DNA from: Roseateles asaccharophilus
GTDB lineage: Bacteria; Pseudomonadota; Gammaproteobacteria; Burkholderiales; Burkholderiaceae_C
Reading direction: 5' to 3'
Assembly: GCF_004362405.1 (NCBI RefSeq)
Contig: NZ_SNXE01000001.1
Coordinates: 744,001-808,000, forward strand
Length of the DNA stretch: 64,000 nucleotides
Positions within the stretch are counted from its first letter, which is position 1; each line of letters opens with the position of its first letter. Below are positions 56,238-64,000 of the stretch, one piece after another. Position numbers and translations under genes: made by a program. The notes under the pieces are model-generated. The model was given only the letters and a program-made list of their open reading frames with translations, did no database searches and was not told where the DNA came from.

Positions 56238-56597
56238 TCAGTCCACCTCGGGGAACAGGCGCTCGATGATCACATCGATGCCCATGCCGCACAGGCTGTA
56301 GATCAGGGATCCGATCAGGGCGGCGCCAAAGCTGGTGACCGCCAGCCCGTCCAGCACCGAGGCGGCGGCCCAGAACATCAGGGCATTGATCACGAAGAGG
56401 AAGAGGCCCAGGCTCAGCACCGTGACCGGCAGGGTCAGCAGCACCAGGATGGGGCGAAGCAAGGTGTTGAGCAGGCCCAGCACCAAGGCCGCGATCAGCG
56501 CGGCCCCGAAGCTCTTGACCTGTACACCGGGATAGAGACTGGCCACCAGCAGCAGGGCGCCCGCCAGCAGCAGCCAACGCGAGAGGGTCTTGATCAT
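56238..56597 (-). CDS. Small four-helix membrane protein, phage-holin-family IV like
   Basis: A 119-residue protein with four hydrophobic helices (LLLAGALLLVASLYPGVQV; FGAALIAALVLGLLNTLLRPILVLLTLPVTVLSLGLFLFVINALMF in two parts; SFGAALIGSLIYSLC). NTLLRPILVLLTLPVTVLSLG is typical of YvlD/phage holin family 4 proteins of unknown function in many bacteria. It is not near phage genes and is convergent with the bepA-like gene. The tail IIERLFPEVD is acidic. Confidence 0.82.
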   Translation of the reverse strand: MIKTLSRWLLLAGALLLVASLYPGVQVKSFGAALIAALVLGLLNTLLRPILVLLTLPVTVLSLGLFLFVINALMFWAAASVLDGLAVTSFGAALIGSLIYSLCGMGIDVIIERLFPEVD

Positions 56598-56689
56598 GCG
56601 GGAAGCATACAAGCGCTATGCGCACACCATGCCGCTGTTGCGCGCAGTGGACAAGAATCTGCGCCGCCGAGGGCCACTTATTGATTACT

Positions 56690-56708
56690 AATAAGAATAG
56701 TTCGCATT
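56690..56708 (+). promoter_or_regulatory. Fur box upstream of tonB-exbB-exbD
   Basis: The 19-mer AATAAGAATAGTTCGCATT matches the Fur consensus palindrome (6 of 9 arm pairs; the usual AAGAAT-x-xTTC core). It lies 56 bp before the tonB GTG in an unusually A/T-rich patch. Iron-replete Fur would repress this operon. Confidence 0.75.
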
Positions 56709-56763
56709 AATGTTACGATCTGGCTTGCTGTGAACCCGCAGGCGCCTCAGGCGCTCCAAGCCC

Positions 56764-57534
56764 GTGACCCAAGCCTCCTCGGCCCTCTTCCAGGCCACTG
56801 ACGAACCGACCGAGCCCCGCTTCCCGACGCCACCATCGGGCGCAGGCTTTCGCTCGGCGCCGCCCGTGCATGCCGTGCCTCGGGATGAGCTGGGGGCCAT
56901 CGCGCGGCGCCTGCTCACCGGCGGCGTGCTGTCGGCCCATGTGCTGGGTGTTTGGGCCTTGCTGCAGGTGGATGCGGTGCGCCAGGCCGTGGTGGAGGCC
57001 GCGCCCATCATGGTCAGCCTGATCCAGGCGCCCGAGCCGCCCAAGCCCGCCCCGCCGCCGCCGCCCGCGGCCCAGCCTGTCAAGCCACGCCCGGCGCCCA
57101 CGCCCGTGATTGCCGCCGCCCCTTCGCCGGCGCCGGCGCCGCCGGCCTTCGTGGCTCCCGAGCCGGCACCGGTCCCGGCGCCCGTGGCCGCCGTGCCCGC
57201 GCCCCCGGCGCCACCCGCCCCGCCGGCACCCGCGGCCCCGGCTGCGCCCAAGCTGGTTCCGCCCAGCGCCGTGCGCTATCTGGTCGAGCCCAAGATGACC
57301 GTGCCCCTGCTCTCGCGCCGTCTGGGCGAGCAGGGCCTGGTGCATCTGCGCGTGGTGGTGGATGCCCGGGGCCTGCTCAAGGAGGCTTCCATCAAGAAGT
57401 CTTCCGGCTTTGCCCGCCTGGACCAGCAGGCCCTGCAGGACATCCGCAGCGCCCGCTTCGCCCCCTATACCGAGAACGGTCAGCCCATTGAATGGGAGAC
57501 CACGGCCCTGCTGTCCTACGAGCTGGACCGCTGA
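56764..57534 (+). CDS. tonB: TonB energy transducer
   Basis: A 256-residue TonB. An N-terminal TM anchor (LTGGVLSAHVLGVWALLQVD), a Pro/Ala-rich periplasm-spanning linker (about 85-165, PAPAPPAFVAPEPAPV) and a C-terminal TonB domain (PLLSRRLGEQGLVHLRVVVDARGLLKEASIKKSSGFARLDQQAL; IEWETTALLSYEL). It transmits proton motive force from ExbBD to outer-membrane receptors. GTG start. The Fur box upstream and exbB 32 bp downstream show an iron-regulated operon. Confidence 0.94.
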   Translation: MTQASSALFQATDEPTEPRFPTPPSGAGFRSAPPVHAVPRDELGAIARRLLTGGVLSAHVLGVWALLQVDAVRQAVVEAAPIMVSLIQAPEPPKPAPPPPPAAQPVKPRPAPTPVIAAAPSPAPAPPAFVAPEPAPVPAPVAAVPAPPAPPAPPAPAAPAAPKLVPPSAVRYLVEPKMTVPLLSRRLGEQGLVHLRVVVDARGLLKEASIKKSSGFARLDQQALQDIRSARFAPYTENGQPIEWETTALLSYELDR

Positions 57535-57566
57535 GACCACCCCCGAATCCCAAGCAAGAAGTTCCC

Positions 57567-58340
57567 ATGGACGCAAGCACCGCACTCACCACCGCCGCCA
57601 CCGTGGCGCCCGTCAATCCCGGCTTCGGCCACTTCATCGCCCAGTCCGACGCCGTCGGCAAGTTTCTGCTGGGCGTGCTCGTTGTCATGTCCGTGGCCTC
57701 CTGGGCCCTGATCGCCGCCAAGGGTCTGACCCAGTACCTGCGCAACAAGCGCAGCGCGAGCTTTCTGGACTTCTTCTGGAATGCCCGCTCCCTGGACGCG
57801 GTGCAGGCCGAGATCAGCACCCACGGCGCGCGTGATCCCTTCTCGCACCTGAGCGCCCATGCCCTGCACGCCCAGGCTCACCATGCCCGCCACGGCGCGG
57901 CGCGCCTGGCCGAGGCCGGCAGCGCCAATGACTTCATCACCCGCACCATCAAGAAGGTGCTGGATGAGGAGACCACCCGCCTGGAGTCTGGCCTGACCAC
58001 CTTGGCCACCATCGGCGCCACCGCGCCCTTCGTGGGCCTGTTCGGCACGGTCTGGGGCGTGTACCACGCCCTGCTGGCCATCGGCATGAGCGGCGCCGGC
58101 ACCCTGGACAAGGTGGCTGGCCCGGTGGGCGAGGCCCTGATCATGACCGGCATCGGTCTGGCCGTGGCCATTCCCGCCGTGATTGCCTACAACGCCTTCA
58201 ACCGCGGCAACCGCGTGTTCAGCGCCCGCCTGGACGCCTTTGCCTACGAGCTGCACAGCTTCCTGACCCTGGGCGAGGCGCCCGGCGCCGCCGCCCAGCA
58301 AGGCGCCAATGTGCGCCCGCTCAAGCCGGCCACCGCCTGA
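57567..58340 (+). CDS. exbB: ExbB, MotA/TolQ/ExbB-family proton channel
   Basis: A 257-residue inner-membrane protein with three TMs (FLLGVLVVMSVASWALIAAKG; TLATIGATAPFVGLFGTVWGVYHAL; GEALIMTGIGLAVAIPAVIAYN), including the conserved Thr/Gly TM2 and TM3 pore positions. It forms the ExbB5-ExbD2 motor that energises TonB. exbD follows after 22 bp. A His/Ala-rich loop (ALHAQAHHARHGAARLAEAG) lies in the cytoplasmic region. Confidence 0.95.
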   Translation: MDASTALTTAATVAPVNPGFGHFIAQSDAVGKFLLGVLVVMSVASWALIAAKGLTQYLRNKRSASFLDFFWNARSLDAVQAEISTHGARDPFSHLSAHALHAQAHHARHGAARLAEAGSANDFITRTIKKVLDEETTRLESGLTTLATIGATAPFVGLFGTVWGVYHALLAIGMSGAGTLDKVAGPVGEALIMTGIGLAVAIPAVIAYNAFNRGNRVFSARLDAFAYELHSFLTLGEAPGAAAQQGANVRPLKPATA

Positions 58341-58362
58341 GCCGCAGGGGGAGTAGCAAGTC

Positions 58363-58782
58363 ATGGCCTTCGCCTCCTTTGACAGCAAGCGCAGCAACGC
58401 GCCGGTGGCCGAGATCAATATGGTCCCGCTCATCGATGTGATGCTGGTGCTGCTGGTGATCTTCATCGTCACCGCGCCGCTGCTGACCCATGCCGTCAAG
58501 CTGGACCTGCCCAAGGTCAGTGCCGCCGCCAACGAGCTCAAGCCCGAGAAGGTGGAGTTCGCCATCGATGCCGCCGGCCAGCGCTTCTGGAACGGCGAGG
58601 CCGTCAGCCGCACCGAGGCCCAGTCCCGCTTTGCGGCCGAGGGCCAGAAGCCGAACCAGCCCGAGGTGCATCTGCGCGCCGACCAGAACGTGCCCTACCG
58701 CCTGGTGGCCGAGACCCTGGGGGATGCCTCCAAGGCCGGTCTCAGCAAGGTGGGCTTCGTCAGCGAGCCCGAGGTTCAGTAA
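58363..58782 (+). CDS. exbD: ExbD, TolR-family motor subunit
   Basis: A 139-residue bitopic protein. The single TM carries the conserved proton-translocating Asp in INMVPLIDVMLVLLVIFIVTAPLL. The periplasmic domain (about 50-139) is of TolR/ExbD fold (VHLRADQNVPYRLVAETLGDASKAGLSKVGFV). Third gene of the tonB operon. A GC-rich hairpin (58796-58815) follows the stop. Confidence 0.95.
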   Translation: MAFASFDSKRSNAPVAEINMVPLIDVMLVLLVIFIVTAPLLTHAVKLDLPKVSAAANELKPEKVEFAIDAAGQRFWNGEAVSRTEAQSRFAAEGQKPNQPEVHLRADQNVPYRLVAETLGDASKAGLSKVGFVSEPEVQ

Positions 58783-58795
58783 ACCCCGAATCGCC

Positions 58796-58815
58796 GCGCG
58801 GCCTGCGGGCCGCGC
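58796..58815 (+). terminator. GC-rich hairpin after exbD, no T-run
   Basis: GCGCGGCC and GGCCGCGC pair around a short loop 14 bp after exbD. Without a T-run it may only partly end transcription, so the siderophore receptor could still be read from the Fur-controlled promoter. Confidence 0.4.
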
Positions 58816-58931
58816 TCCACAGCGTCACTGCTTTCACACAACGCGGACGACCGCGTCTCGGCAGGCCAAGCCGGAAGCCAGGCCCGCCGAGGCGGCGTCA
58901 CGCCCTCAAAACCCAACGGAGTACCTTTTCC

Positions 58932-61190
58932 ATGTCCCGTCGCAAGCATCTCAAGACCTCAGGCAGCCTGTCGCGCCCGGCCGCGGCCCTGCTGCCCCTG
59001 GGCGCCCTGGCCGCCGGTTTCGGCCTGGCCTCGGCCGCCCTGGCCCAGACCGCCCCCGCCGAGCCGGCCAAGACCGAGAACGCCCTGCCCGTGGTGCGCG
59101 CCAAGGCCAGCACCGAGCGCGCCGGCAAGGAGGACTACCAGGCCACCGAAACCCGCATCGGCAAGGGCAAGCAGGAGCTGCGCGACATTCCGCAATCGGT
59201 GACCGTGGTGACCGAGCGTCTGATCGATGACCGCAATCTGGACACGCTCAAGGACGCGCTCAAGAACACGGCCGGCATCTCCTTCCTGGCGGCCGAGGGC
59301 GGCGAGGAAGACATCCGTCTGCGCGGCTTCTCCCTGCAGGCCACCGGCGACATCTTCCTGGACGGCATGCGCGACCCCGCCTTCTACGAGCGCGACACCT
59401 TCAACTACGAGCGCATGGAAGTGCTGCGTGGTTCGGCCTCCATGCTCTTCGGCCGTGGCTCCACCGGCGGCGCGGTCAACCAGGTCAGCAAGGAGCCGGT
59501 GCTGATCAACAAGGGCGAGGTGGCCAGCACCATCGGTTCGGGCGACTACTTCCGCCTCACGGCCGACCTGAACCTCAAGACCGGCGAGGACGCCGCCCTG
59601 CGGGTGAACGCCATGGTCACCGATGCCAACAACTACGGCAACAAGATCAACAAGCAGGGCGTGGCCGCGGCCTATCGCATGGGCGTGGGCACGGCCGATG
59701 AGTTCCTGGCCAGCTTCTACTTCCTGGACAACGACAACGGCATCAACTACGGCCTGCCCTGGGTGCGCAAGTCCCCCACGGACTCCACCCCGGTGATGCT
59801 GCCCATCGACGCGCGCAACTACTACGGCGCGGCCAGCGACTACAACGCCAGCACCGTCACTCTGGCCACCCTGGGCCATGTGCACCGCTTCAGCAGCGAT
59901 CGCGAGCTGCGCACCACCCTGCGCGTGGGCAACTACGAGCGTGACCAGCGCGCCAGCGCCATCCGCTTTGCCACGCCGGTCTTTGCCTCGACCTTGACAC
60001 CCGACACGCGACTCAACCGCTCCGGCGGCGGCGTGCACGCCAAGATCATGGACATGGAGACGGCCTATCTGCAGAGCGACTACAGCGGCAAGCACCGCTT
60101 CTTCGATCTGAACCACAGCATCCAGGCGGGCCTGGACCTGGCGCAGGAGAAGTTCAACAACTACGGCATCGCGCCCAACAGCCCCACGATGCTCAAGCCC
60201 TCGACGACCATTGGCACGCCCAATGACGGTGCCAGCGTCGACGAGTCGCGCCGCATCACCCGTCTGGTGAGCGACTTCGACGCCAAGGCCCTGGGCCTCT
60301 ATGCCCAGGACCTGATCCAGCTGAGCTCGCAGTGGAAGTTGCTGGCCGGCCTGCGCTGGGACCGCTTTGATGGCCGCTACAGCCAGCCCGAGCTGCGCAG
60401 CGCCGCGGGTGCGGTCACACAGGTGGCGGCTGTTCGCTCCCGCGTGGACTCGCTGTGGAGCAAGCGCGCCGGCGTGATCTATCAGCCCTCGGCCACCCAG
60501 TCCTACCACTTCTCCTACGGCACCTCCTTCAACACCTCGGGCGATACCTACCGCTTCGACGCGCTGGGCAGCAACACCCCGCCCGAGGGCAGCCGCAATA
60601 TCGAGCTGGGCGCCAAGCTGGACCTGTTTGAGGGCCGCCTGAGCACCCGCCTGGCCCTGTTCCACTCGGAGAAGTACAACGAGCGCAACCGCGACGAACT
60701 CACGGTCAATGCCACCAACTATGTGCTGTCCGGTGCTCGTCGTGCCGCCGGCTTCGAGCTGGACCTGGCCGGTCGCATCACGCCGCAGTGGGAGGTCTTC
60801 GGTTCCTACGCCTACATCCCGGATGCCAAGGTCACCAAGGGCTCGGCCGTCAACGGTGTGAGCCTGCAGGGCGAGGCCGTGGGTTCGCGCCCGGGCCTGA
60901 CCCCGCGCCACAGCGGCACCATCTGGACCACCTACAAGCTGAACGAACACTGGCGTGTCGGCGGCGGCCTCAATGCCCGCAGCTCGGATACGCCCCAGCT
61001 GTCCACCACCATCATCGCGCCCAAGTTCATCACCGCCGATCTGATGGCCGAGTACGTGCAGGGCAATCTGTCCCTCAAGTTCAACGCCACCAACATCACG
61101 GACAAGCTGTATGCCGACGTGCTCTACCGCGGTCACTATGTGCCCGGCAAGCCGCGCAACTACCAGCTGACCCTGGCGCACAAGTTCTGA
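58932..61190 (+). CDS. TonB-dependent catecholate siderophore receptor (Fiu-like)
   Basis: A 752-residue outer-membrane receptor with a twin-basic, long signal peptide (LLPLGALAAGFGLASAALAQ), the plug (RDIPQSVTVVTERLIDDRNLDTLKDALKNTAGISF; IRLRGFS; GSASMLFGRGSTGGAVNQVSK) and a barrel ending YQLTLAHKF. The plug wording fits the siderophore-receptor TIGR01783-like class, specifically Fiu/PiuA-type catecholate receptors. The adjacent PiuC/YbiX gene is the classic partner of Fiu. A 149-bp gap separates it from exbD. A strong terminator follows. Confidence 0.92.
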   Translation: MSRRKHLKTSGSLSRPAAALLPLGALAAGFGLASAALAQTAPAEPAKTENALPVVRAKASTERAGKEDYQATETRIGKGKQELRDIPQSVTVVTERLIDDRNLDTLKDALKNTAGISFLAAEGGEEDIRLRGFSLQATGDIFLDGMRDPAFYERDTFNYERMEVLRGSASMLFGRGSTGGAVNQVSKEPVLINKGEVASTIGSGDYFRLTADLNLKTGEDAALRVNAMVTDANNYGNKINKQGVAAAYRMGVGTADEFLASFYFLDNDNGINYGLPWVRKSPTDSTPVMLPIDARNYYGAASDYNASTVTLATLGHVHRFSSDRELRTTLRVGNYERDQRASAIRFATPVFASTLTPDTRLNRSGGGVHAKIMDMETAYLQSDYSGKHRFFDLNHSIQAGLDLAQEKFNNYGIAPNSPTMLKPSTTIGTPNDGASVDESRRITRLVSDFDAKALGLYAQDLIQLSSQWKLLAGLRWDRFDGRYSQPELRSAAGAVTQVAAVRSRVDSLWSKRAGVIYQPSATQSYHFSYGTSFNTSGDTYRFDALGSNTPPEGSRNIELGAKLDLFEGRLSTRLALFHSEKYNERNRDELTVNATNYVLSGARRAAGFELDLAGRITPQWEVFGSYAYIPDAKVTKGSAVNGVSLQGEAVGSRPGLTPRHSGTIWTTYKLNEHWRVGGGLNARSSDTPQLSTTIIAPKFITADLMAEYVQGNLSLKFNATNITDKLYADVLYRGHYVPGKPRNYQLTLAHKF

Positions 61191-61255
61191 TCCAGGACAG
61201 AGCCGGCCGGCGCCGGTTCGCTAAACTCCTCTCCATCAAGGCCTTTGTTGGCCCG

Positions 61256-61281
61256 GGGCCCGTCCTCGGGCCCTTTTTTTT
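61256..61281 (+). terminator. Terminator between siderophore receptor and piuC-like gene
   Basis: GGGCCCG (61256-61262) and CGGGCCC (61267-61273) form a 7-bp stem with a TCCT loop followed by eight T. The next gene starts only 19 bp further on, so its message must read through or start very close to this hairpin. A TAAACT word (61222-61227) lies upstream as a possible -10. Confidence 0.88.
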
Positions 61282-61299
61282 GCGAAGGACCCACAGCCC

Positions 61300-61983
61300 A
61301 TGCTCCTGAAGATCGAGCAAGTCCTGTCCCCCGAAGCCCTGAGCCAGGCCCAGGCCCTGCTGCGCAGCGCGGCCTGGGAAGATGGTCGCAACACCGCCGG
61401 CAGCCAGGCCGCCCTGGTCAAGAACAATGAGCAGCTCCCGGGTGCCAGCCGGGAGGCCCAGGCCCTGCAGCAGCTGGTGCTCCAGGCCCTGGAGCGGCAC
61501 CCCATCTTTTTCTCGGCCGCCCTGCCCAAGCGGGTGCTGCCGCCCCTGTTCAACCGCTATGGCGGCGCCAGCAATTTCTATGGCCCCCATGTCGATCAGG
61601 CTGTGCGCTACCTGCCCGGTGGGCAGCAGCGCGTGCGCACCGATATCTCCTGCACCCTCTTCCTGGCCGATCCGCAGGACTACGACGGCGGCGAGCTGGT
61701 GGTGCAGGACACCTTCGGTGAGCAGCGCGTCAAGCTGGCCGCCGGCGATATGGTGCTCTACCCCGGCACCAGCGTGCACCATGTGAGCCCCGTCACGCGC
61801 GGCGCGCGCCTGGCCAGCTTCTTCTGGATCGAGAGCATGGTGCGCAGCGACGAGCAGCGCCGCCTGCTCTACGAGATGGACATGAGTCTGATGCGGCTGC
61901 GGGCCGAACACGGCGAGTCCGAGGCCACGGTGCAGCTCACCGGCACCTATCACAACCTCTTGCGCATGTGGGCCGACACATGA
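61300..61983 (+). CDS. PKHD-type Fe(II)/2-oxoglutarate dioxygenase (PiuC/YbiX)
   Basis: A 227-residue dioxygenase with the HxD iron motif in GPHVDQAVR (His97, Asp99), the distal His in [21 protein letters not shown] (His160 probably) and the 2-oxoglutarate Arg just after. The start [21 protein letters not shown] is typical. These proteins are encoded beside catecholate siderophore receptors and are needed for use of catechol-type compounds; the exact substrate is unknown. The stop overlaps the ATG of the next gene (ATGA). Confidence 0.93.
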   Translation: MLLKIEQVLSPEALSQAQALLRSAAWEDGRNTAGSQAALVKNNEQLPGASREAQALQQLVLQALERHPIFFSAALPKRVLPPLFNRYGGASNFYGPHVDQAVRYLPGGQQRVRTDISCTLFLADPQDYDGGELVVQDTFGEQRVKLAAGDMVLYPGTSVHHVSPVTRGARLASFFWIESMVRSDEQRRLLYEMDMSLMRLRAEHGESEATVQLTGTYHNLLRMWADT

Positions 61984-63107
61984 GCGAGTCCGGCGAGCGT
62001 CCCGCGCTGCAAAGCCTGCCCGAAGGCATCGTGAACCTGGCCGACTTCGAGGCTCATGCGCAGGCGTGCATGACGCCCTCGGCCTGGGCCTACCTCAATG
62101 GCGGTGCCGCCGATGAGCAGGTCATGCGGGCCAACCGCGCGGCCTGGGACGCCCTCAAGCTGTGGCCGCGCGTGCTGCGCGATCTCTGCGGCGGCCACAC
62201 GCGCACGAGCATGTTCGGCAAGACCTGGCCGACGCCCCTGCTGCTGGCCCCGATTGCCTATCAGCGCCTGGCCCATCCCGACGGCGAGCTGGCCAGCGCC
62301 TATGCCGCGGCCGCCCAGGGCGCCGGCATGATTCTCAGCGCCCAGGCCAGCGTGCCCATGGAGGCCGTGGCGCGCGCCATGCGCCAGGAGCCGACGAGCG
62401 GCCCCCTGTGGTTCCAGCTCTACTGGCGCGATGACCGGGGCTTCATGGCCGAGCTGCTGCAGCGGGTTCAGTCCGCTGGCTTTGAAGCCCTGGTGCTGAC
62501 CGTCGACGCGCCGGTGCAGGGGGCGCGCGACCGCGAGCGCCGCGCCGGCTTTCAGCTGCCTGACGATGTACGTGCCGTCAATCTGGGCGGGCGCAAGAAG
62601 CCGCTCGACCTGGCGCCGGGGCAGAGTGCCCTGTTTGATGGCCTGATGCCGCGCGCCGCCACCTGGTCCGAGATTGACTGGCTGCGTGAGCGCAGCCCGC
62701 TGCCCCTGCTGCTCAAGGGCCTGTGCCATCCCGAGGATGCGCGCGAGGCCATGCGACGCGGTGTGTCCGGTCTGGTGGTGAGCAACCATGGCGGGCGCAC
62801 CCTGGACGCGCTGCCCAGCACCGCCGAGTTGCTGCCCCTGCTGCGCGAGGTCGTGGGACCGGACCTGCCGCTGCTGGTGGATGGCGGCATCCGGCGTGGC
62901 AGCGATGTGCTCAAGGCCCTGTGTCTGGGTGCCGACGCGGTGCTGCTGGGACGCCCCTATGTGCATGCCCTGGCCACGGCGGGTGCACTGGGCGTGGCCC
63001 AGGCGCTGCGTCTTCTGCGCGATGAATTCGAGATCGCCATGGCACTTGTCGGATGCCGTGATGTGGGCGAGGCGGGGGCACATTTGCTCTGGCCATCGCG
63101 CATCTGA
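61980..63107 (+). CDS. FMN-dependent alpha-hydroxy-acid oxidase/dehydrogenase
   Basis: A 375-residue TIM-barrel flavoenzyme of the lactate/glycolate oxidase family. Features: [80 protein letters not shown] (Lys), SNHGGRTLD with catalytic His about 270, and FMN-phosphate loop [26 protein letters not shown]. It oxidises 2-hydroxy acids; which one is not evident. ATGA overlap with the PiuC-like gene indicates coupling within the iron-linked operon. Oxygen as acceptor versus quinone cannot be told. Confidence 0.92.
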   Translation: MSESGERPALQSLPEGIVNLADFEAHAQACMTPSAWAYLNGGAADEQVMRANRAAWDALKLWPRVLRDLCGGHTRTSMFGKTWPTPLLLAPIAYQRLAHPDGELASAYAAAAQGAGMILSAQASVPMEAVARAMRQEPTSGPLWFQLYWRDDRGFMAELLQRVQSAGFEALVLTVDAPVQGARDRERRAGFQLPDDVRAVNLGGRKKPLDLAPGQSALFDGLMPRAATWSEIDWLRERSPLPLLLKGLCHPEDAREAMRRGVSGLVVSNHGGRTLDALPSTAELLPLLREVVGPDLPLLVDGGIRRGSDVLKALCLGADAVLLGRPYVHALATAGALGVAQALRLLRDEFEIAMALVGCRDVGEAGAHLLWPSRI

Positions 63108-63301
63108 TGCGGGGCCGCGACAAAGAGCGCATTCCAGGCGGTCTTTTGGGGCATTCCTCCCCTTGCAGAGCCTTCTCAATGCGGTAGGCGCGCAGTACCA
63201 TTGCCTGCGCTAGGTGCCAGAGAGATTGAAGGCTTGTACGCAGGTACGCGACCTTCGCCCGGACCCGGCACATCAACCAAACTTTGATGGAGAGAATCGA
63301 C

Positions 63302-63724
63302 ATGGCAACTGCGAAGAAGGCTGCTGCGCCCGCCAAGAAGGCGGCGCCGGCCAAGAAGGCCGCTCCGGCGAAGAAGGCGGCGGCACCGGCGAAGAAGGCC
63401 GCTCCGGCCAAGAAGGCAGCAGCACCGGCGAAGAAGGCGGCCCCGGCCAAGAAGGCCGCCGCGCCTGCCAAGAAGCGCACGCCCAACGCCGCCTTCATGA
63501 AGGCCCTGACTCCCAGCGCGGCTCTGGCCGCCATCGTGGGTGCCGCCCCTCTGCCGCGCACCGACGTGACCAAGAAGGTCTGGGAGTACATCAAGAAGAA
63601 CAAGCTGCAGGATGAGGTGCAGAAGCGCATCATCAATGCCGACGCCAAGCTGAAGGAGATCTTCGGCAAGGCCAAGGCCGATATGTTCGAGATGACCAAG
63701 CTGATCAACAGCCACCTCAAGTGA
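63302..63724 (+). CDS. SWIB/MDM2-domain protein with histone-H1-like PAKK tail
   Basis: A 140-residue basic protein. Residues about 5-58 are eight PAKK units (AAPAKK or AAAPAKK), like eukaryotic histone H1 tails and bacterial AlgP/Hc1 nucleoid proteins. The C-terminal 80 residues form a SWIB domain (FMKALTPSAALAAIVGAAPLPRTDVTKKVWEYIKKNKLQD; LKEIFGKAKADMFEMTKLIN). Such fusions are known in Burkholderiales and chlamydiae; the likely role is DNA compaction or topology-linked regulation. GGAGAG precedes the ATG at 63302. The DNA coding the tail (63317-63476) is a run of near-identical 15-18 base repeats prone to length change. Confidence 0.9.
   Translation: MATAKKAAAPAKKAAPAKKAAPAKKAAAPAKKAAPAKKAAAPAKKAAPAKKAAAPAKKRTPNAAFMKALTPSAALAAIVGAAPLPRTDVTKKVWEYIKKNKLQDEVQKRIINADAKLKEIFGKAKADMFEMTKLINSHLK
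63317..63476 (+). repeat. Direct-repeat array encoding PAKK units
   Basis: Eight tandem copies of a 15- or 18-base unit (consensus like CCGGCCAAGAAGGCSGC with an optional extra GCA/GCC codon) lie in frame within the SWIB gene. Unit number probably varies among strains by slippage or recombination without frameshift. Confidence 0.85.
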
Positions 63725-63769
63725 GCTCGCTGTCCGGTCGCCTCCCGAGGCGGCCGCGATGCACGCAGA

Positions 63770-63794
63770 ACCCGGCTCCGGCCGGGTTTTTTTT
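63770..63794 (+). terminator. Rho-independent terminator after SWIB gene
   Basis: ACCCGGC (63770-63776) and GCCGGGT (63781-63787) form a 7-bp stem with a TCCG loop and eight T. The T-run overlaps the stop codon of the convergent response-regulator gene. Confidence 0.9.
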
Positions 63795-64000
63795 ATGGCC
63801 GCTGGCTGCCGCCGCAGCCGGACAAGTCCAGCGCCTGCAGCGCCTCGGCCAACTGAAGCACGTCGATGGGCTTGATCCAATAGTCCGTGAAGCCGGCGGC
63901 GCGTGCGGCCTGCACCTGCTCGGGCAGGGCGTCCGCGGACAGGGCCACGCAGGGCAGGGCTGTCAGGCCCTGGTACTGCGCCCGCAGGCGCGTCAGCAGC
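63793..64000 (-). CDS. Response-regulator receiver domain, C-terminal end (cut by window edge)
   Basis: The last 68 residues of a protein entering from the right edge. The visible piece is the second half of a CheY-like receiver: PCVALSADALPEQVQAARAAGF with the switch Ser/Thr region, then TDYWIKPIDVLQLAEALQAL with the conserved Lys-Pro. The chain ends 20 residues after the receiver fold, so this is a C-terminal receiver as in hybrid histidine kinases. The rest lies outside the window. Confidence 0.85.
   Translation of the reverse strand, partial: LLTRLRAQYQGLTALPCVALSADALPEQVQAARAAGFTDYWIKPIDVLQLAEALQALDLSGCGGSQRP

Noticed and set aside
63317-63476. CRISPR-like or satellite repeat array
   Set aside because: The units are contiguous, in frame and encode PAKK; there are no spacers.

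Overview
The window is a high-GC, gene-dense chromosomal segment of a betaproteobacterium, most likely order Burkholderiales near the Roseateles/Rubrivivax/Leptothrix group. This rests on gene content and neighbourhoods (gatCAB divergent from mreBCD-mrdA-rodA, recA with recX, czc-type efflux genes, sigma-54 pilA) and strong G/C third-position bias; no rRNA or species marker is present. I see no insertion sequence, prophage, CRISPR array, tRNA or rRNA. About 61 protein genes are supported, two of them cut by the window edges.

Layout. 1-6.6 kb: heavy-metal defence. A minus-strand run (P-type ATPase, small His-rich czcI-like protein, czcC, an unassigned membrane-anchored protein, czcB, czcA) faces a MerR/CadR-type regulator across a textbook 19-bp-spacer MerR promoter. 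6.7-9.8 kb: two membrane proteins divergent from a TetR regulator, then a persulfide dioxygenase-rhodanese fusion. 9.8-14.8 kb: a signalling block with a degenerate HD-GYP protein behind a sigma-28-like promoter, a Cache-type chemoreceptor, a cyclic-di-GMP (GEMM-I) riboswitch, and the Aer-like PAS chemoreceptor downstream of it. 14.8-28.8 kb: gpmI, a pirin/isochorismatase/LysR trio, exonuclease III, a TonB-dependent receptor, pyrE, a DUF4124 protein and a macA-macB-outer-membrane-factor export operon.

28.8-45.5 kb is core: gatCAB, the rod-shape operon mreBCD-mrdA-rodA, a two-component system, LexA-controlled recA-(NTF2-like)-recX, a DUF2889 gene and sucCD. 45.7-50.1 kb: a TerC membrane protein followed by a Ser/Thr kinase, PP2C phosphatase, FHA protein and a class II cyclic-nucleotide phosphodiesterase-like hydrolase. 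50.1-54.0 kb: type IV pilin pilA with a sigma-54 promoter and two upstream dyads, followed by two O-antigen ligase/PglL-type glycosyl-transfer membrane proteins. 54.0-56.6 kb: moaC, a BepA-like protease and a small membrane protein. 56.7-63.1 kb: a Fur-box-led iron uptake block (tonB-exbB-exbD, catecholate siderophore receptor, PiuC-type dioxygenase, alpha-hydroxy-acid oxidase). The window ends with a SWIB protein carrying a histone-H1-like PAKK tail and the end of a response-regulator domain.

How parts work together. The metal block pairs an inner-membrane ATPase with a trans-envelope CzcCBA-type pump. The chemoreceptor block probably ties receptor expression to c-di-GMP. The kinase/phosphatase/FHA set is a complete phospho-Thr writer/eraser/reader. 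The pilin and ligases suggest pilus glycosylation. The most rewarding places for a second look are the c-di-GMP riboswitch and its hairpins (about 12.97-13.21 kb), the attenuator-like leader before mreB (32.20-32.31 kb), the two ligases behind pilA, and the degenerate HD-GYP gene. Functional calls come from reading motifs and family knowledge; no database search was run.
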